64,000 nt of DNA from Rhipicephalus microplus (GCF_043290135.1 NC_134705.1:61345771-61409770); one strand, 5' to 3'; shown: positions 30,546 to 43,546, numbered from the stretch's first letter. Numbers and translations: made by a program. Notes: generated by a model from the letters alone, not told the origin.

Positions 30546-33386
30546 TATAAACTTTCCATAATAAATATAAATGCCAGAAGTATTGTCAGTAATCATTCCA
30601 AGTTTATTTCTTCGGTCTCCTGTTATACCCCACACATTATTGGCGTTACTGAGACTTGACTACACAATGGAGTCCATGATTCTGAGATAGCTCTCCCTGG
30701 CTACAAGGTGGTTCAGAGAGACAGAGAGATGGGGAGAGGAGGTGGTGTTGTTCTATTCCTACAGTCTCACCTGAACTTTTCTGTACTTTCTACACCGCCA
30801 AATATTGAGTCTTTGTGGTGCAAGGTTGACTTACAAAACATGTCCTTGGTTATAGGGATCGTTTACCGCTTACTGGTTCTGATATAGAAAATTTACACAA
30901 CATCAACCAATTTACCGAAAGCTATGCTACTTCGACATCTAACATTATTTGCTAGGTGATTTTAAAGTCCCTGCGATAAGCTGGTCTTCTATGACAGTGA
31001 TTGAACACGAAGTATCCATTGTAAGAGAGCTACTTAACATTTCGTTGTCATGTGGCCTTTACCAAATCGTTAAGCAATCAACTCGTAATGATGCTGTCCT
31101 TGATCTGGTTTTCCTCCCTACATCCTTAGCTATGTCTGGTTTTGAATGTGACACTATTGATGGCATATCTGATCACAATGCTGTATTGTTCTCGGTTCCT
31201 GGTATCGTCTCAAAATGCCGTTACGCTTACTGCACGTTACGCGATTTTAACTGTGCTGATGATCAAGCAATTACCGAGGTCCTTTGCAACTCTTTTCAAG
31301 AATTTGAGCTGAAAAGCACTGCCAGTGATGTCAACACATCATCTATTTTTTTTGAAAGCCTTGTCAGTAAATGTATCAATCGTTTTATTTCTCTGACAAC
31401 AAAAAAAACTAACACTGACTTACCCTGGATGACGGATATCTTACATTTGTCACGTCGTGTGGCCACACTACGTCGATCAAAGCGTTCTGGTGACTCGACA
31501 AAGCTTCAACAGTTCGTTAGTACTAAACAAGAACTATCTGCTAAAATGAAGGCTGCTAAAGAACATTATTACAAGGTTACCTTGCTGATGCTAATGAAAG
31601 CAAATCCCTGTAAATCCTAAAAGGCTATCCTACCATCTGGTTCTTCATTGTACACAATGACAATTAACAATGTTGCAGTTTCTGATCCAGAAATAATCCC
31701 CTGAGCGTTCAACACCTACTTCTACTCAGTCTTTACGACTGACAACTCGGACATTCCTGCTTTTCATTCTGAATTTCATCCTGGAATTGGCGATGTGTCA
31801 CTGTCCCCTGAGGGCGTACTCAATATCATTTTAAATTTAGGTACCAAAAAATCATGCGGTCCCAATGGCATCCCGGAAGCTTTCCTAGTTAGATACGCTC
31901 TTTGGTGTAGCAGATATCTTTCACTTATTTTTAAACAATCTCTTTCGTCCATGACACTTCTATCCTTGTGGAAACGTGCTTCCATCCTTCCCTTGTTTAA
32001 ATCAGATAATGCTCAATTATTAGGCAATTATAAATCCATCTATTTAATAGCACATTCTTGTAAAATGCTAGAACATATTATTTTCAAACATACCATTGAA
32101 TTCCTTGAAACAAACAACATTTTGAACACTTTGCAGCACGGTTTCACACGTTGTTTTAGCACAATTACTCAATTGACAGAATTCGTTCATCACATCAGCA
32201 GCTCTTTAGACATAGGTGATCAGGTTGATACCATATTCGTTGATTTTTCCAAGGCCTCTGATGCTGTATCTCCTCCTAAACTATTGCACAAATTGTTTGT
32301 CATACTGAAGAATGCATCATTGGTTGGCTAGATATCCGACTTTCTTTTGCAGCGTTCACAATATGTGTGCTTCAATTCTTTTACCTTGCCTTCAATGCCG
32401 GTTTTATCAGGAGTTCCCCAGGGTTCTATGTTAGGACCCCTCTTATTCCTACTTTACATCAATGACCTCCCTTTGCACACTACTGTGAATATACACCTTT
32501 TCGCAGATGACTGCGTCCTCTATCATGCTGTTAAATCACCACTGGATCATACCATTCTCTACAATTATTTTCCGATTTTCGTAGCTGGTTTAAATCTTGG
32601 TAAATGAGTATTAGCTTCTCCAAGACAGTCACTATGTCATTTAACGGACGTTCATGCCCGTTCACTTTTGACTATGATTTTAGCAATGTTAGTCTGTGTA
32701 GGGTGTCCGAATATAAGTATCTTGGTATTCTTATGACACAATTTATCATGGTCTAAACATACTGATTTCGCATGCAGCAAAGCCCTTAAAAGTTCAGGTT
32801 ATTTACATCGTACGCTCCATCTTGCTCCTCAGGAAACTAAACTGCTTATTTACAAAACTCTTATTCGCCCCATTCTCGAATATGGTACTGTGGTTTGGAT
32901 CCCCATAAAAAATGTGACGTCAAATTTGAATCTGTTCAAAAAAGAGCTGTGCACCTTATATGCAAGAGATGCGACAGGCATTCTTTTTTAGCGAATTTCC
33001 TTTCACAGCTAGGTCTCACTACACTTGCGAAGCGTCGCCATGTTGAATGTGTACAATTTTGCACAACTTAATCAACTCTTCTCGTTTAGGCACTCTAGAA
33101 TCATATCTCAAAATTTCCAGACCTTTGTCTACAAGAAGTGACCATGCCCTTAAAATTGCAACTTTTTTCACCGACATTGACATGTTCAAATACAGCTTCT
33201 TTCCTTCCACTATGAAGCCTGGAATATGCTGCCCGCAAGTGTTTGTTTGCTATCACTTCAAGAATTTTTGGAAGCCTGCTCGTGAATGTTGATTTGTTCC
33301 TGTTGTCCTTGTTTTGTTTTTTTTCACTCCTGCAATAGCCTCATTGAGGCTGCAGTATGTAAAAATAAATAAATAAATAAAATAAA
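30546..33386 (+). pseudogene. Decayed L2/CR1-type LINE
   Basis: Plus-strand remnants in order: an endonuclease start (ININARSIVSN, then GVTET, GRGGGVVLF), GDFKVPAISWSS and GISDHNAVLF (30949-31190). RT follows with [59 protein letters not shown] and the catalytic box FADD (32505-32520, Phe-Ala-Asp-Asp). The thumb region follows in broken frames to about 33060. Stops at 31620 and 32329 and other shifts kill it. It ends in an AAATA-repeat tail (33358-33386). The endonuclease-RT order without RNase H, and the tail, fit L2/CR1. Confidence 0.8.
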
Positions 33387-33626
33387 CTGCTGCTGTGAAG
33401 ACACAGTCATGACGTGTTTGCCGATTCCTATAACAGAGAGATCAACGGAGTCACTTTTTATTTAGACACACTGGCCACAAGTAAGCGACACTTCATACAA
33501 TAGACAAGTGCAAAAGACTAAATTTTCCAGCATTATGTTCCTGTGGCCCTAGACCAGCAGAATTTAATCAGTTTCACGGTTGAGCTACTACGAATTCTTG
33601 ACAAGTCAGAATGAATGTGACGTTAC

Positions 33627-33709
33627 CGCATGTGGTTCCTTGTGAACATTCCATCTGGAAATTCTTGCAAAGCCGTGCTGAGGCCCCAGGCTCCATGGTC
33701 CAAAATTAG
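33627..33709 (-). CDS. Glucose-6-phosphate 1-epimerase, internal exon (second seen)
   Basis: An 83-bp exon on the minus strand with acceptor TACGTATAG and donor GCG|GTAACG. The first two bases complete the Pro codon begun in the exon at 58155, then it encodes NFGPWSLGPQHGFARISRW and NVHKEPHA, ending in phase 0. The PNFGPW..GPQHGFAR signature is the hallmark of the hexose-6-phosphate mutarotase group; its His and Arg are part of the conserved substrate pocket. This is the strongest single piece of evidence for the gene. Confidence 0.93.
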
Positions 33710-34740
33710 CTACGTATAGGGAAAACACAATGCACTTGCATTTAGGCAATGTAAATTCTTGCCCAATGTGCAGTGCAACACACATGCAGCAGGGCACACA
33801 ATCAGAACTACTATTAAAGTTATATGCAGAAAAACAAGACAGAAGCATTGGAATAATCAGACAGGGCAAGTAGAAGAAAAAATTATGTTTTTGACACTTT
33901 TTAAGCATGATAAAGTCCCCTGGACATGATCACAGTTAAAGTAAATCTTAGTAAAGGTTTATAAAATTTACTGGTGTCTTGTTTTTTTAAAATATTTTGG
34001 GAAAAGTCTTTTTAATGTATGCACATCCAGTACAATTTTAAAATCTACATAATACAGTTTATTAGAGTTATCCTGGTCGCTGTACCAGAAGATATCAGGA
34101 GCGCAGACTTCCCTCCTTAGACTATCTGAATCTTGACCACAACCATAATAACCGATACCCATAAGAAGGAATGTTGCCGAGAAGCATAAGCACAGAGAAG
34201 TGTGAAGCATTTATATGTACAAATCTGTGACTTTCTACGCCTATTGTCCGATGGACATACATGTTCTAGGATACTGTCCGAGAATGCACACATACCACTC
34301 TGTGCACGGACTTGCCATATGTCACATTGTAATATTTCCTGTAAAAAACATATATATTCGTGCTCATCTCCATAAAAACTGCCAACGCCATAGTCTAGTC
34401 TTTGTTGTTATATAGGCGGGTGACTACGAAATGGAAGAGGACATGGAAGGTTATTAAAGCTGAAGTTTCGGTGGGCTATGAAGAGGAAGTCTAGTCTGCA
34501 TTGATGGGTCAGGATACACTCACTCTCTCCGAGCACATAAGTGCTCTCGCATACTCATTTTGTGCGCCCAGATGATTGTATTAAACTATATCGGCAGTCG
34601 GTGCACCAATCATAGGATGATATAAATTATTAGAAAAAAAGATAGTAGTAATAAATATTTCATCCTACGTTTTCTTGATGAATGAATATCGCTAATATGT
34701 GGTATATGTTTCATGATGGTTAATGGTTGTTTTCAGAACA
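33710..34740. other. Intronic DNA without recognised features
   Basis: AT-rich. Only chance short frames are seen on both strands; no mobile-element end was recognised. Confidence 0.45.
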
Positions 34741-36830
34741 CCAGTAACAGACAAAGCTATCTGGAATGTAAGCGAAGCTTATCGTTCTTTTTGCCTTCGA
34801 GAATTACCACCATGCTTTCTGGGCCCAAAAGGTTGCCATAAAACAACACAGACCAAGAAGCCCTGCTTCCGAGAGTTGCAACATCTGACTAGTCTGTAGA
34901 GTCAACTCATCATGCTTCGTTCAAGAAATGCCACTGATGTCCGTACAATCTGCGCCTACTCCTATCAGATGTACACAAAGATGTAACTATCAAGGCTAGC
35001 TTGCCGATGGTGCCCTAACCCATCTTTAGAGCATACGAAAAACTGCTGTGGTTTATCAATCATCAGCTCAGCGCTCGAGAAACTACATCTCTCTGTATGT
35101 CTTGTACCAGGGGAACGACTCTGCCAGAGCTGAAGTTTTTAGTGCTATCGATTCAAGAGTAGAAGCACTATGCAGTCCTTGTGCCCATAAACTGATGTGT
35201 ACAGCAGAGTCTGAAAGTCTCGGATAACTCAGCAGCTAAAGCTGTGGAAGATATTAATGAAGCACTCAATGCCATGCGAGAGAGCTCTCTTGTTCGCAAG
35301 AGACAATGTAACTGAACAGTGCCCTACGTTAAAAAGAAAGGTCTCCAGCCTCCAGAAGAATGTAGAGAAAATAATGCGCTTGTATCTTGGTATGCCTGAG
35401 CCAACAACTTTTGTGGAGCAGAGATAGGAGCATTTTGAAATAAATTACTATGTATCTTTGATGAAAGAGTTAAAAAGCAGTTTGCTGAAGAATACAATAA
35501 GCAGAAGAACTTACAAATCTTGACATTGGCACAAGATTTATAGTACAGAAAAAAATTGATAAATGTCTTGGTCCCTCAGAATGACAAGTGCATGACGTGC
35601 AGAAGCAGAGGTCAGACCCTGGTCCACTGTGCAAAACAAAGAAAAATGGGCCATCCGGTGACCAAAGCATTTCTCCAGCTTAACCTAAAGAAAGTACACT
35701 GTGAAAGAAAAAAAAAATTCTAGCCTCTACATTTGCAAATATGAGGCCTGTGTACTGCATTTAAACAGGAAAAAGCAAAAGGCACACTGCATCGAGCATT
35801 CTCAAGCTCTTTCTCCATGCTCTTGGCTTGAAACAACACATTGCACAAACACCACTGCAGTGGGTGCACTCTATAATGAAAATTGTGTATTCAATATGTG
35901 TGACAGCTGCTCAGGAACACCCAGCACTGAAGGGTTTCTGTAGAGTTCAGCAACTTTCACTAAAGAAGGTGTGGGATCATTGCAAGTGCAACTTTGAGCG
36001 AAAGCAAGATGGTGTTTGCTTGAAATAAATGTGTTCATCGTGGAGGACTTATGCGATGGGTTTCGTAAATGCTGGAGTAGATAACGATGCATCACTACAT
36101 CAGCAACGACGAAGCATGATGCTAGCACGAGCTCAAGCATGGCTTACCAGAATACGAAGCGATCATTCTGATGAACTTCGCTGAGAACTATAACTTCGTA
36201 GCTCACTGTGTGGGCTGATCACTTGGTGAACACTAAAGCAACAATGCACTCCTTCGTGGTTTATTTTTAACCACAAGGAAGCACTCTTGTGGAGCTTTCT
36301 GTGAAATCATGTGCTGTAATCTCCGACTGCCTAGAAGCACGACACTTCTGCTGTGAATGTTTTCTATGCTTAAGTACCTACTAAGCAAATTGAAGAATGA
36401 TGTGCTTTAATATTATAAAGATTCATTACTTTTCAGACAGGGCACCATCTCAATATAAAGACTGAAACAACATTGTCAACCTCTGTCGCCGCAAACATGA
36501 CACTGAAATTTCTGCTGCTTGGAACTTTTTCACTAATTCCAATAGAAAGGGTGCGTGCGACGGTGTCCTAGGGACTATAAAGTGCATGGCAACAAGGGCA
36601 AACTTTCAGAGGCCCTACAGGGACCAAATTATGACACCTGCTTAGCGCTCCACATGGGGAGACGGCAACGTCATAAAGATCATGTACATTTGGGTGCCAA
36701 GAAGCACAGTTTAACAGAAAGGCATACTCAAACAAGGTGGCTAAAGACATACAGAAGTTTCAATCATTGCAGCCTACTTCAGCCTACACTGTTCTCGCAG
36801 GAATGACATTGTACTGACCAAATCAAGTAA
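34741..36830 (+). pseudogene. Decayed member of an unclassified multicopy arthropod protein family
   Basis: Broken plus-strand reading. Pieces in order: SDNSAAKAVEDINEAL (about 35222-35270), CVFNMCDSCSGTP (35883-35920, a Cys-rich patch), ILMNFAENYNFVAHC (about 36164-36210), then a long in-frame run from KIHYFSDRAPSQYKD (36420) through NLCRRKHD and AAWNFFTNSNRKGACDGVLG to MATRANFQRPYRDQIMTPA (about 36645). One TGA falls inside the last run. I recognise the order DFAENY - FSDGAPSQYK - HGKGxxDGxGGTxKR from large uncharacterised families in arthropod genomes, whose copy number suggests a mobile origin. I cannot name a superfamily. Several stops and shifts show it is dead. Confidence 0.55.
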
Positions 36831-37265
36831 TTTACATGGTGAGATAGCCCATGGACTTACAGGACTCCCTTCTTGATGGCACAAATTTTACATTAGTACA
36901 ACAGCTTTGCCTTCAAATCTTCGTCGCATACAATTAAGACTGCCTGAAAGACGCAAAATATTGGCATTCTAGCTGTACTTCTCCCCATAAGGTCATATTT
37001 AGAGCACTTTTCAAGTGTGTTTGTATACTTTCCTGTAAGTACCGTGAGCGAATAGCCTTGAGGAACTATAATGCCACAACAGTGGAAGCAAGTCTATGGC
37101 ATCTTTATCTCTTTATTGGGCCCACTAAGCAGCCTCAGATTGCAACACAGTCTGTACATGCAACTCTGACATAAAGCGGCAGGATTTCTGCGACGTCATC
37201 AGCCGCTGCCATCCATTTGTAACTTGCCACACCTTGGTGCTGTGAGTCAGCGGCAGCAGCAAGCA
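36831..37265. other. Intronic DNA without recognised features
   Basis: No clear coding or repeat signal between the decayed multicopy gene and the esterase remnant. Confidence 0.4.
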
Positions 37266-37810
37266 CTGCTGACGCCACACACTGCCGTTGTAGGAGACTC
37301 CCAAACAAGGTACCTTTCCCGGCGCTTCAACTTTACTTGAGAAGACACACCCGCCTTCACAACACAGTGCGGTGCCAACATCGACGATGTACGTACAAAC
37401 TGGACTTCGTGCCACCGTCAACAAACACCCTTATCCTCAGCGTTGAAACTAATGACTTCACCCGCAACACTGGTCGTGTGTCGTTTCACAAATACAGAGA
37501 TCTGCTGAACTTCATTGCTTCGCAACGTCCCGAGATACACTTGTTACATGCAAGCTTGGTCCTTCCCCGATGTACGAATCGTCGCAGCAGCAGCCGCTAC
37601 ACAGTGATTGTACAAGACTGCAACCGGGATGCATGTAATTTGAACCGCCACCTGCGAGATTTTTACTGCCACTCTCGCCTTGTGTTTTTTTTCTGGACTA
37701 TGGTTTCGAGTACTTCTCATCTGTGCATGTCCTCGCAGCTGACGGCCTGCGTCCCAGCTATGAGGGCATTGCATTGATGGTGAGCCACATCCGACAACGC
37801 TGCTTCGTCA
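37266..37810 (+). pseudogene. SGNH/GDSL-type esterase domain remnant
   Basis: Plus-strand reading in shifting frames gives VVGDSQTRYL (block I Ser, about 37286), LILSVETNDF (37429-37460, the GxND block with Gly to Glu), YRDLLNFIASQRPEIHLLHAS, LVLPRCTNRR, and finally ADGLRPSYEGIALM (about 37737-37780, where the catalytic DxxH His has become Arg). Such esterase domains are known from ORF1 of CR1/L2 LINEs. Here it lies about 1 kb upstream of a Penelope-like RT on the same strand. Lost residues and frame shifts make it inactive. It may be an unrelated ORF1 scrap or part of the neighbouring element. Confidence 0.6.
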
Positions 37811-38761
37811 CACGGGCAACGTCGTGTCTTGCTCATGGCTTGACCATGCAACCAGCCGCTCCTGGAAGCAAAAGTTCCCCGAGTGAGTGCCGTCATCCCT
37901 GAACCAACCATTAAGTGAACTCTCAGGCAGCCGACATCTCAGTGCATCTCCGAAGCAAGCATCGCTAAACCAATAATCGAGTGGGACCTCCTTCACTGGG
38001 CAGTAGAACAGTCCCACAGACTAAGTGCACGCCACCAGGTCGTCTTCCGCACATGACCAACCCATCAGTGACTCTTCCAGCAGGTGCTGAACGAGAAAGC
38101 TTCAGACTCTCCAAAACACCGCTTCGAGACTCCAGACACAGCCACGGCAAGAAGGTCTGAGACTCTTCCTGCTTCGCACCCATACAAACTTAGAAGTGCC
38201 AATTCTGGCAAAGTCTCTAATAAACGGCTAGCATTCCAATTCACAGCCTATGTATCAAATTATTTGGGTTTTTGTAAAATCAGGAAAGTTATTAAAAAAT
38301 GAATCTGCCATGATCTCCATGCGTCCACACTTGGTACCTATGTAACTGCTTCGATGGTACTTAAGGGGATTTGACTTTCATTGAAACCAGGCACTTCTAC
38401 AATATCGCACGACAACAGCAACAAGTGGAATGCAATCTTAACAAATGCTTCGTATACCTAACATGTGTCATTATTGACCAATACAAAATATCGTCCACAG
38501 CATTAATTAGACTGAGCAACAATTATGCACCTCGCATCCCATGAGTACTCCAAAGATCAAGGCTCTCAATGAATACAAACAAAGTAAATACGCTGAAATC
38601 TAGTCAAAAAGACTAAGAAGTTGCTTCGGCATAAAATATTTTCTGAGATGCTGGTAAAGAAATTGCTGGTTCTGATAAAACAGAATTACATCAGTCCACT
38701 AACACTGTCAATATTTCTTAGGTCATTCTTTCAGAGTCTGAATTAGGAGTCCTTGCTCAAG

Positions 38762-40500
38762 GTTTGAACTTTTGTCCAGCCACTGGTGACTATAACGAGT
38801 TCTAAGTGGTGAAGGACCTAGATAGTCTTGCATAATACCTACACCTAGAAAATTCTTTCATAAACGGTCCTCTTATTCAAACACGCATTTACCAGGAGCA
38901 ATTAACGCCTCCAACACAATGTGACAAGTTTCTTGATCTCAACATCTCAGCAGTAGAAGTCGACACTATAGAGGCCTACAAAAAATGAACTACTTAAATG
39001 TAATCTGTCCATTCCTGAAAAAGAAGCCCTCCAAAAGCTACAGGATTGCAAAAAAAGCTAAATTATCAAGCCAGCTGATAAAGATGGAACTGCAGTAATA
39101 ATGATTATATTTATATCTTCTGCAGAGTTTCAAAGACAGTTAAATGACAATTACTTCTATAAGTGCCTTGATGACGATCCGACGGAGAGGTTCAAGGAAA
39201 CTGTTTCCAATACGACAAAGGACCTTGTCAAGGATGACAAAATCAGCGAGAGAGCTATGCGGCCATTAATGCCCCTTAGCCCCATTCTGAGGCGATTTTA
39301 CATCTTTCCAAAATTGCACAAAGCAAATAACTCTGGTCGACCTATTGTTTCCGCTATTAAAACAGTCACTGAACCAATGTCTCGCTTCGTCAATAATCTA
39401 TCTAAGCATATCCCACCCACGTTCAACTCATTCCATTGTTACAGCGCTTGCTCGGAACGACCACAAAAGGACACGACAAAGAGGAGCACTCTTGTCCATT
39501 TGTCGTCGTTCCGAGTTCGCACTATAACAACCTCCATGTCATACCAACTAGCCCGAACTCCTCTGCTTGAACTCATACCTGAAAGATACAAACCATTTCT
39601 TCCACGACATTACTGACTTCAACGTACCACCTGGTTTTGTATTTGCGACACTAGATGTGGCCTCATATACGAACATCCGGCATATGGCTGGCATTCAAGC
39701 AGTATTGGAAGTATATATGAGGACAATGTTTGTAGCAATATTGTGAACAACACTACACTAGCACTGTTACTAGAACTAATCCTAATGTTGAACAATTTTG
39801 ATTTTGATGGCGCGCATTATGTACAGGTTAGCGGCATATATATGGGTACAAAAATAGAAGCAAGCTACACAAGAGTCTTTATGAGCCAGCTTGAAGATAA
39901 ATTCTTAGACACATGCATACTGAAACCACTTTATTATAGGCGTTATATTGGCGATGTGTTCGTGATCTGGCCGCACGGGAAGACAGAACTTTTGTCATTC
40001 ATTGCAGACTTGAACAATGCTTATCCAGCCATGTGTTTTTCAGAATCATACTCCAGCACATCAATCAATTTTCTCGATGTCACAGTTATCATATGTCGTC
40101 AGTTGATTATCACACATGATAATCAACTGACGACAAAACTCTTTAGGAAACCCACGGATAGGCAATCCTACCTGCATTTTGATAGTTCCCATACAAAGCA
40201 CTGCAAAACAGTAATTCCATATGGTCAAGCACTACGTTTTAAGAAAATATGTTCAACAGATTCAGATTTAACAGACAACTCACCAAACTTCAGGAGGCTC
40301 AACAGAAACAAAAATGTCGACCACAAATTGATAACGATGCTATTAAACAAGCTGACGACATTGACCGCAAGAAACGTTTTATTCAAAAGAAGAATAACCT
40401 GGTTCTGACACAATCCGCATGTGCACCAAGCATCAACGCATTCTTCAAAAGCATCACAACAGACTATTACCGAGTGATCACCTTAAAACATCTTTCCTAA
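38762..40500 (+). pseudogene. Penelope-like reverse transcriptase
   Basis: Ordered plus-strand motifs: LNFCPATGDYNEF, IKPADKDGTAVI (39070), RRFYIFPKLHKANNSGRPIV (39291-39350), VSGIYMGTKIEASYTRVFM (39829-39885), YRRYIGDVFVIWPHGK (39937-39984, where the RT catalytic Asp pair has become Gly-Asp), INFLDVTV, LFRKPTDRQSYLHFDSSHTKHC and IPYGQALRFKKICS. These are diagnostic of the Penelope RT, which is closer to telomerase than to LINE RT. Several stops and frame changes occur, including one between 39616 and 39743. A 21-base in-frame insertion (40095-40115) creates a palindrome in the segment after FLDV. Confidence 0.82.
40095..40134. repeat. Perfect 18-bp-arm palindrome inside the Penelope RT
   Basis: Arms 40095-40112 and 40117-40134 are exact reverse complements with a 4-base loop CACA. 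Removing the 21 bases before CATGATAATC restores the expected RT reading VIIHDNQLTTKLF. Confidence 0.92.
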
Positions 40501-40689
40501 TCGCCCTAGTGTGGTATATTTCAGATTGAGGAACTCATGAGACTTATTGGCATCATCAAAAATTTCTCCTCCAAGTTATTCTGGTTGTCATCCCTACAAC
40601 AATCCCCATTGCAAAGTTTGTAACCACATGACGAAGGCATCTGATAAGAGCACACCATCAAACTTTTATCTAAATATAAAAGGGGATTT

Positions 40690-41017
40690 TGACTGTGGCA
40701 CAAGCAACATTGTGTACATGCTTTAATGATCTGAGTGAAAACGGCAATACATCAGACAAACTAAAACCCCCATTAGATTGTGTTTTAGTAACCATAAGTC
40801 GCATTCCATAGGCCTACCCAATCTACCTTTGTCTAGGCATGTTATTATTCCTGATCACTCCTTCGATAATCTAACAGCTACTAAACTGGAATCTGGTTTC
40901 CCTTCACACCATGCTAGGGAAATGTGTGAGTCATTCCTCATACACAAGTTCAACACTGTCTTATTTGGCATAAATGAAAATCCAGGCAAACTGATGTTTA
41001 TTTCGGCACAGAACTAA
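40690..41017 (+). pseudogene. GIY-YIG endonuclease domain of the Penelope-like element
   Basis: Reads CGTSNIVYML (a GIY-like strand, about 40696), RQYIRQTKTPI (YIG-type strand with Gly lost), then FSNHKSHSIGLPNLPLSRHV, and near the end ESFLIHKFNTVLFGINENPG, which contains the conserved Glu region and the Asn-rich end. It stops at TAA near 41015. This nuclease nicks the target in canonical Penelope elements. One stop lies right after IVYML and the YIG Gly is gone, so it is inactive. Confidence 0.75.
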
Positions 41018-41344
41018 GTTCTAGCATCACTACAGTCTAAGAATAATTTCTGTACACGCAGATTTTCACTACACGTTTTTGGTGCATTGCTTTTGTTTTC
41101 TTTACTTTGTGTTATCGATTCTGTGGCCCACGAAACTGTTAGTCACACATCTTGTTCCATTTGATCGTTTTGCTAAATTTTATTTTTATGTGTGATTTGC
41201 CATATACGTTTGGTTGTATAATGATTTCCCATTTGCCGATTTTGCCGTGGTTGTCTAAGTGCTATTTATGTGATCTACTTCATGAAACGACCATTTATAT
41301 ATTATCTTAGCTTTGCAGTGACATGCTCTAGTCCCCGTTCATTA

Positions 41345-43448
41345 CCATATCTTCCGAATTATAAGCCACACCTTTGTATAAGACGCACCCCACTATTTTC
41401 ACACGTTTTCGTGAAAAAAATTCATATACTAGTCGCACCTCTTTTCTTGGTGATCAGCCAAACTGAGCATAATTCAGCATGCGCTTAGGTTTCGACGCAT
41501 TGTACTTACTCAATGCACTTATCCCTAACCCGTCAGTAAAAGTGCCACAGCTTACGGCAAAAATACAACGATCGAGTCAATGTAAGCAGAAAAAAAATTT
41601 ATTCTTCACTGTGCGTTATCTAAAAACCATCAAAGGCCTCGTCCCCAGAGCGCTGTTAAAAAGTTCTGCCAATTTGCTGGGCAGGCTTGCAGGGACATCT
41701 TTGTTATCTTCCGAGTCGCTGCTGTCATAATTACCGGCAGACGCAGACGCAACAAGGCCAGCTTTTTGAAAGCCTGCAGCTATTGTGAACACAGACACGG
41801 TATCCCAAGCTTCATCGACCCACTTGGCCAACTCGCCAAATGTTGCATGTCTCATGAGCCCAGTGGCCGTAAAGCTGTGGTCGACGTCGGTCATCTAGCT
41901 TTCCCACAAACGGCACAGTACAGGTTTGAAGCTGTGGTCGACGGAGATATCCAAAGGTTACAGAAGCTTTGTCATACTGCCTGGTATGACTGCAGCCGTG
42001 CAGTTGACAGCCGTCACCCTTTTAAGTGTTGCGTCGGTAATATGTGCACACATGCTGTCCATAACGAGCAGGCCTTTCTTCACACGGAAGAAGCCGTCTG
42101 ATCATTTGACAAAACACTTTTCAAGCGAAACTGACATAATGCTTTCATCCATCCCTTTTCGTTTGCCTGGATGATTACGCCAGATGGGAAGCTGTCGTTT
42201 AACAGTGTCTTCCGCTTAAATATAAGCATTGGTGGCAGTTCGGTTCCGTTAGCGCATCAAGCAAGGACGACCGTAAAATGTGATTTCTCCTGCCCAGTTG
42301 TTCGCAGCAGCACCGACTTCTCACTCTTCTAACAGTTCGTCCCATCTGAATGTCAAACGTCAAAGAAATTTCGTCTATGTTGACTATGTGATCTTCCGAT
42401 ATCTCGCTTTCGTCCACCTGCTTCTTCACAAATGCTTTGAACTTCTCCAGGTTTTCAGCGAAGTCTTTGGGCAGCTCTCAAAAAGTGTTGTGCACGCTCT
42501 GGTGCTCGAACAGTTGCACCTCATAAATCTGAAGCACTAAAAAGGACCACTGACCAAACGAACAACTCCCATCTCCTTCGCCCACGTGCGCGCATTGAGG
42601 CGCAACTGCACAGTAGACAGTCTCCTGCCTTCTGCACGGTGTTCCAGTACCCAAGTGTGCAGACAGGCCTCAAGTTCCGGCCATCGGGCTTTCAAACTTC
42701 GGTCAGCTTTCTTCGAGCTTCTCCTAGCCCTAACCTTGTCCTCCGACTCCGACGCCAATCCCGCACCATCTTTTCACTCACACCAAAGTGTCGTCAAGCA
42801 GCACGGTTACCCTTTTTAATCGCGAACTGAACTGCTGCCAACTTGAACTTTGACGGGTAGCTTTTCCGATATTGCGAAGGCGGCAAGGTAAACCCAGAGA
42901 CGGCGGAACAAAGCGGAGACGGCGACTCGGCCGACTCAACCGCCGCAGCACAGTTCACAACACGTAATCACACTGGTTAAGGATGGTTTGACTCAGCTTG
43001 GCTAGCCTCGGCATCGACGTGGATTTTCCTTACTATTGCCTCGCAAGTGCAACAGACAGCGCTTTGGCTGTCGGCTCTTGACTACAATAAACGGTTTAAA
43101 AACACTCTAAAAAGGCAGAACAATAATAATAATAATAATATAGTGTAATAAAAAGCATTGTGACATATGCTAATTCTAAATTTGTTTCTTAAAATTTGGT
43201 AACTTGTGCAAAGCACAATTCCAACTTTTTCTTTTTCTTTTCCAAGTCGCGCTCGCTGTTTTGCAACCTGAATCTTGATGCGCCGGCTTAAATTGCTGGC
43301 TTTACGTTCGTTACCGCAGTTCAAGAATAAAAACAAATAAATTCAGTTCCAAAGTGAAAGGCGAAAAAAATAAATAAGTTACACCTCTGTAAAGAACGCA
43401 CTGGGGGAAAATAAAAAAAAACTGCATCTTATACTCCAGAAAATACGG
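41345..43448 (-). mobile_element. Tigger/pogo-like element, near full length, decayed
   Basis: Ends CCATATCTTCCGAATTATA and (complement of right end) CCGTATTTTCTGGAGTATA, with TA on each side (41343-41344, 43449-43450). Minus-strand coding runs from a DNA-binding region near 42758 to a C-terminal tail at 41616. It is inserted in the 3' part of the Penelope-like element. Confidence 0.8.
41616..42758 (-). pseudogene. Tigger-type transposase, broken
   Basis: Minus-strand pieces: CENP-B-type DNA-binding domain (WPELEACLHTWVLEHRAEGR, 42690 region); NIDEISLTFDIQM near 42370, where the first catalytic Asp is kept in xDE; LLVMDSMCAHIT (near 42060, the second catalytic Asp, inside ESxxAH-type context); KLLxPLDISVDHSFKPVL; and WVDEAWDTVSVFTIAAGFQKAGL with an acidic tail, ending at 41616. 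At least three frame changes and stops (for example near 42199 and 42060) break it. It would have mobilised elements ending in the same inverted repeats. Confidence 0.75.
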
Positions 43449-43546
43449 TACTGGCCACATTGCAGTAGATAGTGTATGATAGTGATGATTCACGAGTAGA
43501 GGTTCCTTGTATACTTAAGAAGAGTGCATTTTTGCATCATGTTTTC

